Shown piece by piece: positions 23,150 to 32,758 of a stretch of DNA of 64,000 bases (position 1 is its first letter; each line of letters begins with the position of its first letter). Origin of the DNA: Pseudo-nitzschia pungens (taxonomy: Eukaryota > Bacillariophyta > Bacillariophyceae > Bacillariales > Bacillariaceae). A model generated the notes under the pieces. The model saw nothing but the letters and a program-made list of their open reading frames with translations, had not been told where the DNA came from and made no database searches. The stretch covers positions 5,103,346-5,167,345 of the forward strand of contig CM074761.1 in the NCBI GenBank assembly GCA_037355855.1, given 5' to 3'. The position numbers and the translations under genes are program-made.

Positions 23150-23818
23150 ATGAAGTTCGCGACCTACTCTGCCTTGGCCTTGGCCAGCCTTAACGGAGCA
23201 TCTGCGTTTGCACCTGTGAACAACGCTGCTATCCGACCTTCCGTTGTCACCTTTATGTCCGAGGAGCCAGCCGAAACCGGAGGCAAGCTTGTTCCCATCA
23301 AGGAGGAAACGGTTGAATTCACTGCCGGTGTTCTCGGGGGTGTTGCCGGATTCGTTGTCGGAGGACCTGTCGCTGGTATCATCGGAGCTGCCGCTGCCAA
23401 CTACATCTCGAAGGGTGAGAACGAAGCCGGAGAGATTGTCGGAGCTGTCTCCAAGTCTGCGCTTGAAGTTTACAACTACTTGGCCACTCTCGATACCAAG
23501 TACGAAGTTCTTGCTTCCGCCCAAAAATCTCTTGAAGGTGCTCTGGATAAGCTTAAGGCACAAGAAACAGTTGACCCTGCTGCTATCGCCAAAGTCGAAA
23601 GTGCCCTTGCTTCCACCAAAGCTAAAATCGCCGAGGTCAATGACGAGTACGATCTTGTTGGATCTGGAGTAACTGCTCTCGGAGTTGTAGGAGACCTTGT
23701 AGAAAAGACCATCGCCAAGATCGGCGAACTCAACGAAGAATACCAACTCACCGATAAGGCAAAGACCGCCCTTTCCAGCGCAGTAGACAAGGCCAAGGAT
23801 GCCGCCTCCAAGGCCTAA
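23150..23818 (+). CDS. Small plastid-targeted glycine-zipper/coiled-coil protein
   Basis: Single exon, 222 aa. The presequence MKFATYSALALASLNGASA|FAPVNN is a textbook diatom signal peptide with the ASAFAP cleavage motif, so import into the plastid is very likely. After an acidic linker (EEPAETGGKL) comes a glycine-zipper membrane-type segment AGVLGGVAGFVVGGPVAGII (about residues 59-78), then a helical, Ala/Lys/Glu-rich region (about 95-222) with heptad-like spacing and possible internal duplication (AKIAEVNDEYDL near 165 and AKIGELNEEYQL near 190). Codon choice is strongly biased to C-ending codons, a sign of high expression. Function unknown; a thylakoid or envelope membrane-organising role is only a guess. 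Confidence 0.85.
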   Translation: MKFATYSALALASLNGASAFAPVNNAAIRPSVVTFMSEEPAETGGKLVPIKEETVEFTAGVLGGVAGFVVGGPVAGIIGAAAANYISKGENEAGEIVGAVSKSALEVYNYLATLDTKYEVLASAQKSLEGALDKLKAQETVDPAAIAKVESALASTKAKIAEVNDEYDLVGSGVTALGVVGDLVEKTIAKIGELNEEYQLTDKAKTALSSAVDKAKDAASKA

Positions 23819-25333
23819 GTCGTGACGAACATCTATTGCACTCTTTGTTTTCGCTACTTCAATTATTATCATTACTATTTGTGATACCACAAACGAAACG
23901 ATCAGGAAAAGCAGCTGCATTCACAAATACTCAAGTCTAAACATTCCTGCGAGTTGTTGTCGTTGGGCTTGTCCAACATCTCAGTCTTGGGGCCATGCAT
24001 TGTGTGCTTGTCTCGGATTGGGATGGTCATCAATGAAAAATTTCCCAAGATCATTGTTTCGTAACACGGAGGGAAATGTAAAATATCTTAATTAGTTAGA
24101 TGTTTGCACACAGTTAATCATTGCATCAACCAAGACTTGCCTACTATTTTTTATTATTTGTAGTTTCGGAAGCCCAGAGGTAACAACAAGTCTACTTCGT
24201 ATTTTGTTGTCGCGGAAGAAGAACAATTAGATTAGACGGAGGTACGTACTTGTACGTATGTACTAAGTAAGTGCCAATGGTGAAGCTTGGCGGAGGTGGT
24301 GCATGTCGTAATTTCTTTTTTTTAAGAAGTACGAAGTAATCAACAAATCGAAGATACAAACCACACTGCGCAGTTAGCAACATGCCACAATACAATGGTG
24401 ATAATAGCACATCAATTATGAATCAGGGAAGTATTCGGCATAGCAGCTACCATGCCCAGGTACCAGCAGTATCCCAACTATTATTTGTCGTGTAGATGTT
24501 GGAATAGGGTTGGAACGCAGATAAGAATTTTGAGCAAAAGCACATGAAAGAAATCGGAAGCTCCTCCAGCATAACTTGGCGATACGAGGTCGTCCACTCG
24601 AAGACCTGTCACACATTTTGCGACGCATTCGTTACAAGGGCATGTATTGGGAATATGGACTAGCTATGGACTACGGACACAGTCATGGAATACTCACTCC
24701 GTCGCTACCAGTACTAGTACTAGTAACAACGTCTCCTCGTCTGCTTCTTCTTGAAAGTCTTTGGTGCAACTGAGATGATAGCTATACATTCATCGTATGT
24801 GTTTATCCTAGTTCTACAACAAAGATTAATTTGCACTATACAAAAAAATCAATTTTTCGTCCATTAAGCACGATATTTGGGTTCCCACTATACTAGTACT
24901 ACTACTACTGCTGCTGACTAATAAAATAGGATTACTCTACAGTTAAAAACCTAAGGCTCAACAATAAGATTCACAACTGTTTTGGTGTTGCAAAGCAGTG
25001 GTGCAATCCATACAAATTTCATCCACGTCCTGGACACCAAACTACGGTAGTAGTAATTGAAAGCATTTCGGCGCGACAACCAATGAATTTCTGAGATTTT
25101 GGGGAAAAGGCTCTTTGCGACATGCGACGAAAACGACAATAATTTCTTTCGTGCGTCCATGGGCAGTTCGTGGTTCGCAGCTGGTAAGCTTAAAGTAGTG
25201 CAATATTCAATTCCATACCTGCCGTGACAAGATCCACCGTACCGTAATCGTTCAAACCAGTAGCAACTACGAGCACTCCGCATCGAGGAGATCATGCCAC
25301 ACACTACCGCGGCATCGAAATTGTCGGAACGAG
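23819..25333. other. Intergenic region
   Basis: About 1.5 kb without a supported gene. It contains scattered GTAC-rich words (GTACGTACTTGTACGTATGTAC near 24242-24263; ACTAGTACTAGTAGTAAC-like runs near 24710 and 24893) and short trinucleotide runs (ACTACTACTACTGCTGCTGC near 24898). Short frames on both strands look like noise. Confidence 0.55.
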
Positions 25334-26530
25334 ATGAAAGTATCCGGCTTTATCACCCGTAGACGATGCATGGGCAAGAACCTCACCTTTGCGGACATCC
25401 GAATCGACAAATGCGAAAAAGATGATCTCTTGCTTCGTCTCGACTCATCGTCGCCGTCGTCGCCGTCGTCGTCGTCACCCGAGCAGCCATCAGTGACAAA
25501 AATAGAAGTCGTGTTCCAGCGAGGAGTACCAGGATCTGTTTGGAATTCCGAAATCGGACCGACTGGGAATGCGTTTCCAATCAAGGATGCATCGTTGCCC
25601 TATGGAGCCGAGGTTTCCTTGGATGTAGAGGATCCGGCTGACGGAAAAGTGGCGTACCGCGTCGTTGCCTGGGAGATCCTTAATAACCCAAGAGAAGATG
25701 CATTGCAGAGTGCGAGAGAAGGTCGATCAGAGGGAGTATCTTGTTCTATCTATTTGAAGGAACGGCACGAAAGTTTTTCCAAATTCAATAGCGAAACGCA
25801 CGCACTCAAAAAGGAAAGGGCGAAAACGTTGATACCTGTTGTCAAAAATTCATCTGGGAATACTGCCAACAACAACAACAACAACAATAACAACAACAAC
25901 AAGTCGAATGGCGGTGGTGTGGCGGAGTTTTCGCATGGAACCAACAAAGTGAAAGGTATGAGAGCTACTATATTTGCGACGTGGTTGATTGAGACATACG
26001 GAAAAGATAAACTAGCCGATGGTGGAGGGGTTTTGGATGTCGCCGGCGGAAAAGGCAAGCTCTCGATCCAACTATCCCTTCAAGGTAGGGTGCGATGTAC
26101 AGTAATCGACCCCCTGGTTCGAAAACACGGAGACAAACTCGATCCCATAGGGGCAAAACGGATCAGAAAAGCCCAGGCACCCCATCCAACTCTGTTGTCA
26201 AAGGAATTTAATCGAACGACGTTTCTCGAAGTTGATGACCAAGAGAATCTGGTCAAGAATTCCAGCATATTAGTGGGATTGCACCCAGATGAACCTACGG
26301 AAGATATATTGGACATGGCTCTCCAGTATGGGAAGAATGTAGCAATAGTTCCATGTTGCGTCTTTCCTTGTTTCTTTCCACTCCGGTATTTACCCGATGG
26401 AAGATTCGTGCGAACCTACGAGGAATTTTTGGAGTATCTTTTGGCGAAAGATCATCGGTTGCAGAAACAGGAGTTACCGTTTCAGGGGAGAAACACTGTG
26501 ATCTACATGAAAGAAGATCACGCCAGGTAG
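25334..26530 (+). CDS. OB-fold-like plus methyltransferase-like fusion protein
   Basis: Single exon, 398 aa. The N-terminus (GFITRRRCMGKNLTFADIRI, residues 5-24) has the pattern of the OB-fold anticodon-binding strand of class II aminoacyl-tRNA synthetases. A poly-Asn spacer (about residues 176-189) follows. The C-terminal half has a Rossmann-type motif GVLDVAGGKGKLSIQL (about 232-247) followed by an acidic strand end (CTVIDP), LVGLHPDEPTEDILD, VAIVPCCVFP and a conserved RTYEEFLEYLL...LPFQGRNTVIY end. That C-terminal half matches a family of uncharacterised methyltransferase-like proteins I recall from fungi and protists. S-adenosylmethionine use and an RNA target are inferences. The protein starts almost directly with the OB strand, so an unseen upstream exon is possible. 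Confidence 0.75.
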   Translation: MKVSGFITRRRCMGKNLTFADIRIDKCEKDDLLLRLDSSSPSSPSSSSPEQPSVTKIEVVFQRGVPGSVWNSEIGPTGNAFPIKDASLPYGAEVSLDVEDPADGKVAYRVVAWEILNNPREDALQSAREGRSEGVSCSIYLKERHESFSKFNSETHALKKERAKTLIPVVKNSSGNTANNNNNNNNNNNKSNGGGVAEFSHGTNKVKGMRATIFATWLIETYGKDKLADGGGVLDVAGGKGKLSIQLSLQGRVRCTVIDPLVRKHGDKLDPIGAKRIRKAQAPHPTLLSKEFNRTTFLEVDDQENLVKNSSILVGLHPDEPTEDILDMALQYGKNVAIVPCCVFPCFFPLRYLPDGRFVRTYEEFLEYLLAKDHRLQKQELPFQGRNTVIYMKEDHAR

Positions 26531-27570
26531 CAAATCAGAACTCCTGTCTTAATCACTAGAAGTATTTTGCTTGCTCTCGCTGATATCGGATATCCAATTA
26601 CCGTACTAGTAGATATCACCGGTTCCTTGACGAGTCAACCTACCTGCGTTGGATTTGAACATGATGTGCTGTGCTGAAGTGGAAATTACACTTCGTTGTT
26701 GTCCTATTGGAAGGCATGTGTCAAAAACCTGAGGAGGAGATGAGCAGTGACTTTTTGATTAGCTTATCTTTCTTCAGTGCCAAACAGAATAGTCAAATTC
26801 TCACGGCTTCTAGTATAGTTTAGTTTTGAGAGGAAAGGAAGATTTGATGAGGTATGAGACATGAGAAACACGAAGTACAAGTACGAAGTAAGATCTACTA
26901 AGTTTTGATTGTTAGTATTACCTCTCTTCTTTCTTTATTTGTTTTTTGGAGATGTTCATTCCCGTGAAACAATTTTAGCTTCCGACACTTGGTCACCCGT
27001 GCCTAAGATTTACCGTACGGTAAGGTTTTATGCATGATGCATCACCATCATTGCAATCATGAGAAGTCGTGAACAAAACTTTGTTTTTGTGCGTGTAAGA
27101 ATTTTTCCAAACAGAATGGGCGAATGGTTGGCGAATACGTAATTCGGTACGTGCTACTGTCCTCCCTTCCTAATTGACAAAGGGCGTCACTGGGTTTCGT
27201 CGATCGTCGCTCGTCGATCGTTACAGTACCGTACCGTACCGTGATTTTTCGATACCCAAGAGCAACGACCAAGACGAAAAGTTGTCAGATCGACCATCTA
27301 ATTCTTTGCCGTTCACCACCAGCGTTGAAAACTATTTTCGAACACAAGGCCGACGCGCCTCAGCCCGCAAACGCAATCCGCCATCGTCACCCAAGCTTAT
27401 GGAACGAGTGCCGTCGTCGTGAATGTTTTTGAATCTATCGAAGTGTCTTGTTTGAAGTCGTTCACAGACGATTCACGCCAGAGACAAGACCAGCTGAACT
27501 CTTGTTGCTGATCTTCTTCAATCGTTACATACGGTTTCGTTGACAACTCTCGGGAGAGCGCTCGAATAAA
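26531..27570. other. Intergenic region
   Basis: No supported gene. It contains a perfect 14-bp palindrome TTACCGTACGGTAA (27010-27023), a run of GTACCGTACCGTACCGTG near 27225-27242 and a CGAAGTACAAGTACGAAGTAAG word near 26872-26893. The last ~200 bases precede the mitochondrial carrier ATG. Confidence 0.55.
27010..27023. repeat. Perfect 14-bp palindrome TTACCGTACGGTAA
   Basis: The sequence equals its own reverse complement. It is the fullest form of the GTAC-centred word that recurs in gaps between genes across the window. It could form a short hairpin or be a dimeric binding site; no function can be read directly. Confidence 0.6.
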
Positions 27571-28698
27571 ATGGGAAAGCAAGATGATCTACAGGCCAGT
27601 ATCTTTAAGAAGAGAACGGTGGAAGCTTCGAAGCAGCTTTTCTGTGGAGGTATTGCAGGTTCTGTTGCCAAAACGGTGACCGCTCCTCTGAGTCGCTTGA
27701 CAATTCTTTTTCAGGTTCATTCTATGGTTACTACGAGATCCGACCGGCCAAAGTTTTCGATGAGTCTGCGCGGGGGAATATCAAAAATTATAGAGCGGGG
27801 TGGAATCAAATCTCTTTGGAGGGGAAATATGACATCTGTGCTCCATCGCTTTCCTTATTCTGCGATCAACTTTTTCATTTACGAAAACGCTCTCGATGTC
27901 CTAACGGGAATGAGAACAGAGCACAAAGAAAAAACAGAAAAAATAACAATCCTGGCACGCAGAGTGTCGGATAGGGTCATGTCGCGTAGTGAAGACGACG
28001 GAGGCGGGAGCACCGAAAAGGGAGGAGCAACTTTTCGGGGCGAGGTAAAAAAGCGCAAATCAGTGGCACCGGATGAAACACTCGCATCTCATAAATTCCT
28101 TGCGGGTGCTTTAGCGGGAACGATCGCTGTTACTGCATGCTATCCCTTGGATTTAGTGAGGACACGTTTGACGACACAGTTCGAGGGTCACGAACATTAT
28201 CGTGGAATCCGAGATGCATTCCAACAAATTTATAGGCAAGAAGGTGCAGCTGGGTTTTATTCTGGTATCGGCCCCACTCTGTTGGTTGCCGTCCCAAACT
28301 TCGCTCTCTCATATTCGGTCTACGGAACTCTAAAGGAATATACTTTGGATGATGACCTATTCTACAATCTCCGTAAAGTCGATGCTGAATCAGGCGAGCC
28401 CAAACTGGGGATGATTCTAACAGTTTTGTGCGGGGCATGTAGCGGTTGCTCTGCGACAATCATAACTTTCCCAATGGACACCATTCGAAGGCGAATGCAA
28501 ATTCAAAATCTCCACGTGGATCCCGAACATCGACTGTCGTCTATGGAACAGCTGGTACGATTAATCCGGCACGAGGGACTGGGGAGCCTCTACAGAGGAC
28601 TGACACCTGAATTACTGAAGGTGATACCCATGGTCGGTACAATGTTTACGGTGTATGAATGGTCAAAAGACATGCTAAACGTTAAACATAATCGATAA
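27571..28698 (+). CDS. Mitochondrial carrier (SLC25), plant PLARLTILFQ-type subgroup
   Basis: Single exon, 375 aa. Three tandem ~100-residue carrier repeats are visible. The signatures are APLSRLTILFQ (about residue 39), YPLDLVRTRL (about 190) and FPMDTIRRRM (about 300), each followed by a G-rich helix and a FYxG or LYRG motif. The first signature has S and T where the canonical P-x-D/E-x-x-K/R has acidic and basic residues. Plant carriers with PLARLTILFQ share this feature, so it marks the subgroup rather than a defect. A charged low-complexity insert (about residues 115-170) lies between repeats 1 and 2. It should sit in the inner mitochondrial membrane; the nearest functional neighbours are CoA/nucleotide carriers (SLC25A42/Leu5), but the substrate cannot be assigned. 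It is convergent with the next gene, 187 bp apart. Confidence 0.85.
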   Translation: MGKQDDLQASIFKKRTVEASKQLFCGGIAGSVAKTVTAPLSRLTILFQVHSMVTTRSDRPKFSMSLRGGISKIIERGGIKSLWRGNMTSVLHRFPYSAINFFIYENALDVLTGMRTEHKEKTEKITILARRVSDRVMSRSEDDGGGSTEKGGATFRGEVKKRKSVAPDETLASHKFLAGALAGTIAVTACYPLDLVRTRLTTQFEGHEHYRGIRDAFQQIYRQEGAAGFYSGIGPTLLVAVPNFALSYSVYGTLKEYTLDDDLFYNLRKVDAESGEPKLGMILTVLCGACSGCSATIITFPMDTIRRRMQIQNLHVDPEHRLSSMEQLVRLIRHEGLGSLYRGLTPELLKVIPMVGTMFTVYEWSKDMLNVKHNR

Positions 28699-28885
28699 AA
28701 AGTAAAAATCGGATTATTTGTCCTGCGGTTTTAGTTGCTCTAAGACCATGCGAACACATAAACAGAAAAAGTTGAAGAACAAGAGAGGCAACAATGCCAG
28801 AAAGCCATCTCCTGCAATCAAAGCAGTGGTGCAATTCATATCGAGATGATCAGTTGCTGGTCCTTTACCATTCCGATACTTACAT

Positions 28886-31560
28886 CTATGGCATACCAGA
28901 ATACTGGTCTCTCAATACTCTTCTCATCACCTTATTTGAAGCAGTCCTTGGTAACGAGTCAGTAACAACGACGTCGCTAATTCCAAAGAGAGGATTGAGC
29001 TTTGTCTTGATGGACGTCTGCATTGCAATTTTCAGACTTTCTTTGTTCACTTCCAGCTCTTCATCTTTGTTTATTTGGTCCTTCATGAACAACATATATT
29101 ACCAACTTTGAGGGCCCACCTTTTGTTTCGCTGACAGCAATAGCTGCAGTTTCTAATACGTTATCTACACGGTTACAAACGTTTTCGATCTCCACACTTC
29201 CAATTTTGATCCCTTTCCAACAAAGAAACAGATTTGTAATTTCGTAAGCACAACGGTGGGAATGCAAAAAAAGAATCGTCTTGACAGTGATGAAAATGTT
29301 CTTACCTCCAATGTTCATTGTGTCGTCGGAGCGACCAAGGGCACGAAAGTATGGAGTTGTTATATCTTTATCCTCTCTTCCCAGATGAGCTGAGCTTCGT
29401 ACAAACTCGACTTCGTCCCCGTGTCTCCTAAGCACTTCTCCGTCAGGTCCTGACGGCATTCCTTCGTAGTATTCCTTGTAGTGGTCTCTGTTGAGAAGCG
29501 TTGTACTCATTCCAACAGAAGGAGGGATCAGCACAAGTTCGCCACTGTCCGATCCATCGGCGGCTGCTTCGAATGAGCAACCTTTCACAGCTTTCTCGTC
29601 TGTGTCCTGCAAAATGAATTTTGATCCAAGTACAGGTGTAGAAAACATGGATGGGACATTTTTCTGAATGAGTGTTGATGACAGGAACGACCCACCAATC
29701 TCAGTTCCTGAAGAACAAATCGATACAGGACAAAAAGGTTTTGAGAGTTTCGAACTTATTTGTCAAACGTATTGCTTCGCTTATGCCTGTCACGTACCAC
29801 CACAATATTCCATTACTGGGGCACTGTTGAAATTGGATAGGCAGAGACGAAAGAAACCGAGTAACCGTGAGAAAATTCCTATCACGTCAGCGTTACTGCA
29901 GATTACTGATACTCTTATCTTCCATCACTCACTATCCTGATACTCTCGACATAAGCCACAAAGCAGTTGCCGGATCGGAAGCTTCTCCAGTAGAACTGAA
30001 CATTCGGATCCTGCTCCAGTCACAATTTTCAGTTGCATTGCTGGCTTGCCAAGATTTGACAAGTGAAGGGACTACTCCGAGCATGGATATTTTTGCCTCA
30101 TCGACAAACTCGCAAAATGACTTTGTCGACGGAATTCCGTTGAAAAGACCTATGGTAGCCCCGTTGATGAGCTGAAACAGCAGCCACGGTCCCATCATCC
30201 ATCCAATATTTGTCGGCCATGTGACCCTATCCCCAATCTGGATGTCGTGGTGGTAGTAACCATCTACAGCACTCTAGGGGTAATAAAATGTAAAAAAATG
30301 AATCAATACGTAACTGAATAGGACATTCACCCCATTTCATACAAACGCTTTTGAGAAGTGGACATACCTTAATCGGGGTGCTGTGAGACCACACGATCGC
30401 TTTTGGTTCACCGGTCGTCCCACTACTAAATAAAATATTGCATGGATCCATTGAATCGCGCTTCACGCTCGTGTACTCGACGCTACAATGGTCCAACAAG
30501 TCGTACCAGCTGACATCGTGATCAGTTTCGCATTGATATCAGAATAGAATCGTGCAGAGCTACCCGGTTCCCATCGTCATCCCTATCGGTCCAAGTTGAA
30601 CCGTTGACGTCTTTGGACGTTTGAGGGTAGGGTTTTGCGTGAAGCATTCCTGGTAGAACTATGATCTTCATCGACTTCAAGTCATCTTTCGCGATTTTCT
30701 GCACCGTTTGATCGGCTTCGAAAACACGCTGAAACAATGGAAGGAATTTTGCTCCGCGAAAAATAACATCTTGTGTGAAGATCGCTTTGGCATCGCTCAG
30801 TCCTGCATCTGGTCGCTATCTCGTCGGGCGAGAATGAATCCGCGATCGAGATTACCACGCATCCTGCTTTAACAATTCCTAGATAGATAGCAACTGATTC
30901 TGGTGTCATTGGCATGCAAATACCCACAGCGTCACCTGGTTTCAGTCCCAGTTTGCACGTGATTCCATTCGCTATTTGATTGGAGAGACAGTCGAGCGTC
31001 TTGAATGACATTTCCCTTAAGTTCCTCGAGTCGGATTCCATGCTGTATATCAGGGCGGGATCGAGGGGATGTCTTTTGTTGAAACAAGAATCGCTGATAT
31101 TGAGGCGCCCCTCAGGAAAATAACTGACATGAGCAATTCCACCGTCGGACGCATTGAAGGCCGAGGACGGTTCCGTCTCCCAATCGATCTTGATGTTTTT
31201 TACACTGTCCATCCAAAAGTCGTCACGAGAATTCGAGTCAACCGACCATTGATAAAATTCTTCGTATGTCGAAAAACCTTTCTCGGTCATCACTTTAAAA
31301 ATGTTTGTCTTTTTTGTATCTTCTTTCGATGGAATCCATGCTGGCTTTACGTCGTCGATTCCCTTGTAGACTTCGTCATAGCATTTCTGGTGGATGTCGA
31401 AAGATTGAGAGGGAGACAAATCTTTCTGGATTTTGTACCATATAGTGCTCGCAGATGCACCGGCTCCCGCTGCTGTTCTGGCCTTCGACACCAATTCGTT
31501 TGCAATTTTCGTAGCGTCACTGTTTTTGAAAATCCTCGTGCTTAGACTTCGGAACAGCAT
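28886..31560 (-). CDS. Acyl-activating enzyme, AAE17/18-like (five exons, three frame breaks)
   Basis: AMP-forming acyl-CoA synthetase. Exons by splice-site and protein continuity: 31560-30368, 30273-29933, 29823-29798 (26 nt), 29707-29306, 29212-28886. Introns are 94, 109, 90 and 93 bp, starting GTATGT, GTGAGT, GTACGT and GTAAGA. Motifs in order: ADSFSPDEIATR, KAIFTQD, ILFSSGTTGEPKAIVWSH (AMP-binding P-loop), TWPTNIGWMMGPW, MFSSTGEAS, PVMEYCGGTEIGG (spread over three exons), GRSDDTMNIGG, SVEIENVC and PRTASNKVMRRVL with the family's catalytic Lys. This order and wording follow plant AAE17/AAE18. The substrate is unknown. The MLFRSLSTRIF start looks mitochondrial, and no C-terminal peroxisomal SKL is present. 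Three +1 frame breaks (30807-30798, 30538-30522, 29101-29061) interrupt the reading; without sequence error the gene would be a pseudogene. Confidence 0.8.
29061..29101 (-). other. Frame break 3 in the acyl-activating enzyme gene
   Basis: The frame carrying KLVIYVVHEG ends at 29061. The C-terminal frame, needed for LNPLF and PRTASNK, is open only after a TAA near 29101. One surplus base inside this A-rich window restores continuity. Confidence 0.75.
29798..29823 (-). other. 26-nt micro-exon of the acyl-activating enzyme gene
   Basis: Between a 109-bp intron (29932-29824, ends TTTCAACAG) and a 90-bp intron (29797-29708, starts GTACGTG, ends CTTCAG). The 26 bases code for APVMEYCG, and both junctions are needed to rebuild YAPVMEYCGGTEIGG, the substrate/adenylate motif of this family. 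Both flanking splice sites are consensus. Confidence 0.8.
30522..30538 (-). other. Frame break 2 in the acyl-activating enzyme gene
   Basis: The upstream frame stops at TGA 30524-30522. The downstream frame, open only from 30538, carries HDVSWYDLL, conserved in the family (DVSW). One surplus base is implied, with an AAA run in the 17-base window. No usable GT-AG intron fits. Confidence 0.75.
30798..30807 (-). other. Frame break 1 in the acyl-activating enzyme gene
   Basis: Ten bases (TGCAGGACTG on the minus strand) separate the codons of EIATR and SDAKAIF where the family needs nine. There is no room for an intron, so this is one surplus base. Confidence 0.8.
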
Positions 31561-32758
31561 GGCGGACGCATGAAAAGGGGAAAAGAAACTACCGAGGGGA
31601 ATGATATACGCACTTCTCGCAGCGTCCTCGTTTCTGCTTCGATCGACGTATGTGTACAGACGTGATTTGATTTGAGAGACAACTTTGAGAGTCTACCAGG
31701 ATGCTGTCAATACTACAACAGGTGATGTATCGTTGATTGCCGAATGAACACCGGATCGATGATGATTGATTCGTTTTCATTCATTCACAAGATTTTTTCG
31801 GGATCAGATGGTGAAAACTGAAAACTGTTCCCGCGTTGTGATCCGTTTGAAGGTCACGAATAGTACGGTACTTTTCTACGGTGGTTCGCAACTACTTGTA
31901 ATTACTTCTAACAGAAAAGATGAGAGAATTGCATGTCACCTCGCGAATTCAATCGTTCCAACCGGTACGTGTCACGTGAGATGAGATGCCATCTGATTGG
32001 AAGCCTTCGTATCGGTGTTCATAAATAAGGATAGGGATATCGTTTTCGAATCGGTAGCACTCCGCGTACTTGTAATTACCAGTTACAAGTAGCAGTTCTA
32101 TCTACGTAAGGTTAGTGCTACGTTCTTCGTAATTGAGACATACGAGTACCGTACTTCGTACTAAGAAAACGAGGACTTGCAGGTACGTACGTGCATGCGT
32201 AATCTTATGTAAGTTGATAAGGGCATTCATTCTGCTCCATTGCGGGTAAGGTTACCTCGTTCGAGTACTCAGTAAGTTACCAGCCTATCTTCCTGTAGGA
32301 CCCATCTTCCTGTAGGAGTACGTACGTACATACTTTGTAAGATTTTTAACGTTTGGGTTCGGTAGAGAACGAGTACTCGTACCTGCAGGGCCCAAGAATG
32401 CTTTTCTTTTTAAGGTCGTACTCCCTAATGCGAACTCTTGATACATATTTTAAGATTCGTATATTTCTTATTGAACCGAACATAACGGTTTTTTAAGATT
32501 TTCTGCTCAAACTCTCCAATCGCCAAGCGAGCTGGGAGAGTTTCGGAGCATAACACGATCAGGAATCCATCATATTGTACATACCTCATTTTCATCTTCA
32601 GAATAAACGGCGTTTCATCTAACGAAAAAAGAGTTGAAAGAATCACCCACTAGAAAATAATAGACAAATTGAATCAAAAAGCAAGCGTGAAAGAGGATAT
32701 TGAGCCCTTACTGCAAGCAGAAGTCAGGACCAGGAAAGAAGAGGAGGGTTAATCTACC
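31561..32758. other. Intergenic region rich in GTAC words
   Basis: About 1.2 kb without a supported gene between divergent genes. The part from 32050 to 32400 is dense in GTACGTACGTGC, TACCGTACTTCGTAC, GTAAGGTTAC and AGTAAGTTAC words, and has a short direct repeat (ATCTTCCTGTAGGA, twice near 32288 and 32305). A weak reverse-strand frame at 32425-32646 shows nothing recognisable. Confidence 0.55.

Noticed and set aside
23144..23920. 258-codon minus-strand frame
   Set aside because: Antisense of the small plastid protein; Gly/Ser-rich shadow of its biased codons.
26640..26700. Possible tRNA (T-loop-like GGATTTGAAC on one strand)
   Set aside because: No matching acceptor, D- or anticodon stem could be folded around it.
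28886..31560. Acetyl-CoA or acetoacetyl-CoA synthetase
   Set aside because: Motif wording (WPTNIGWMMGPW, SSTGEAS, DDTMNIGG, SVEIE, PRTASNK) follows the AAE17/18 group more closely.
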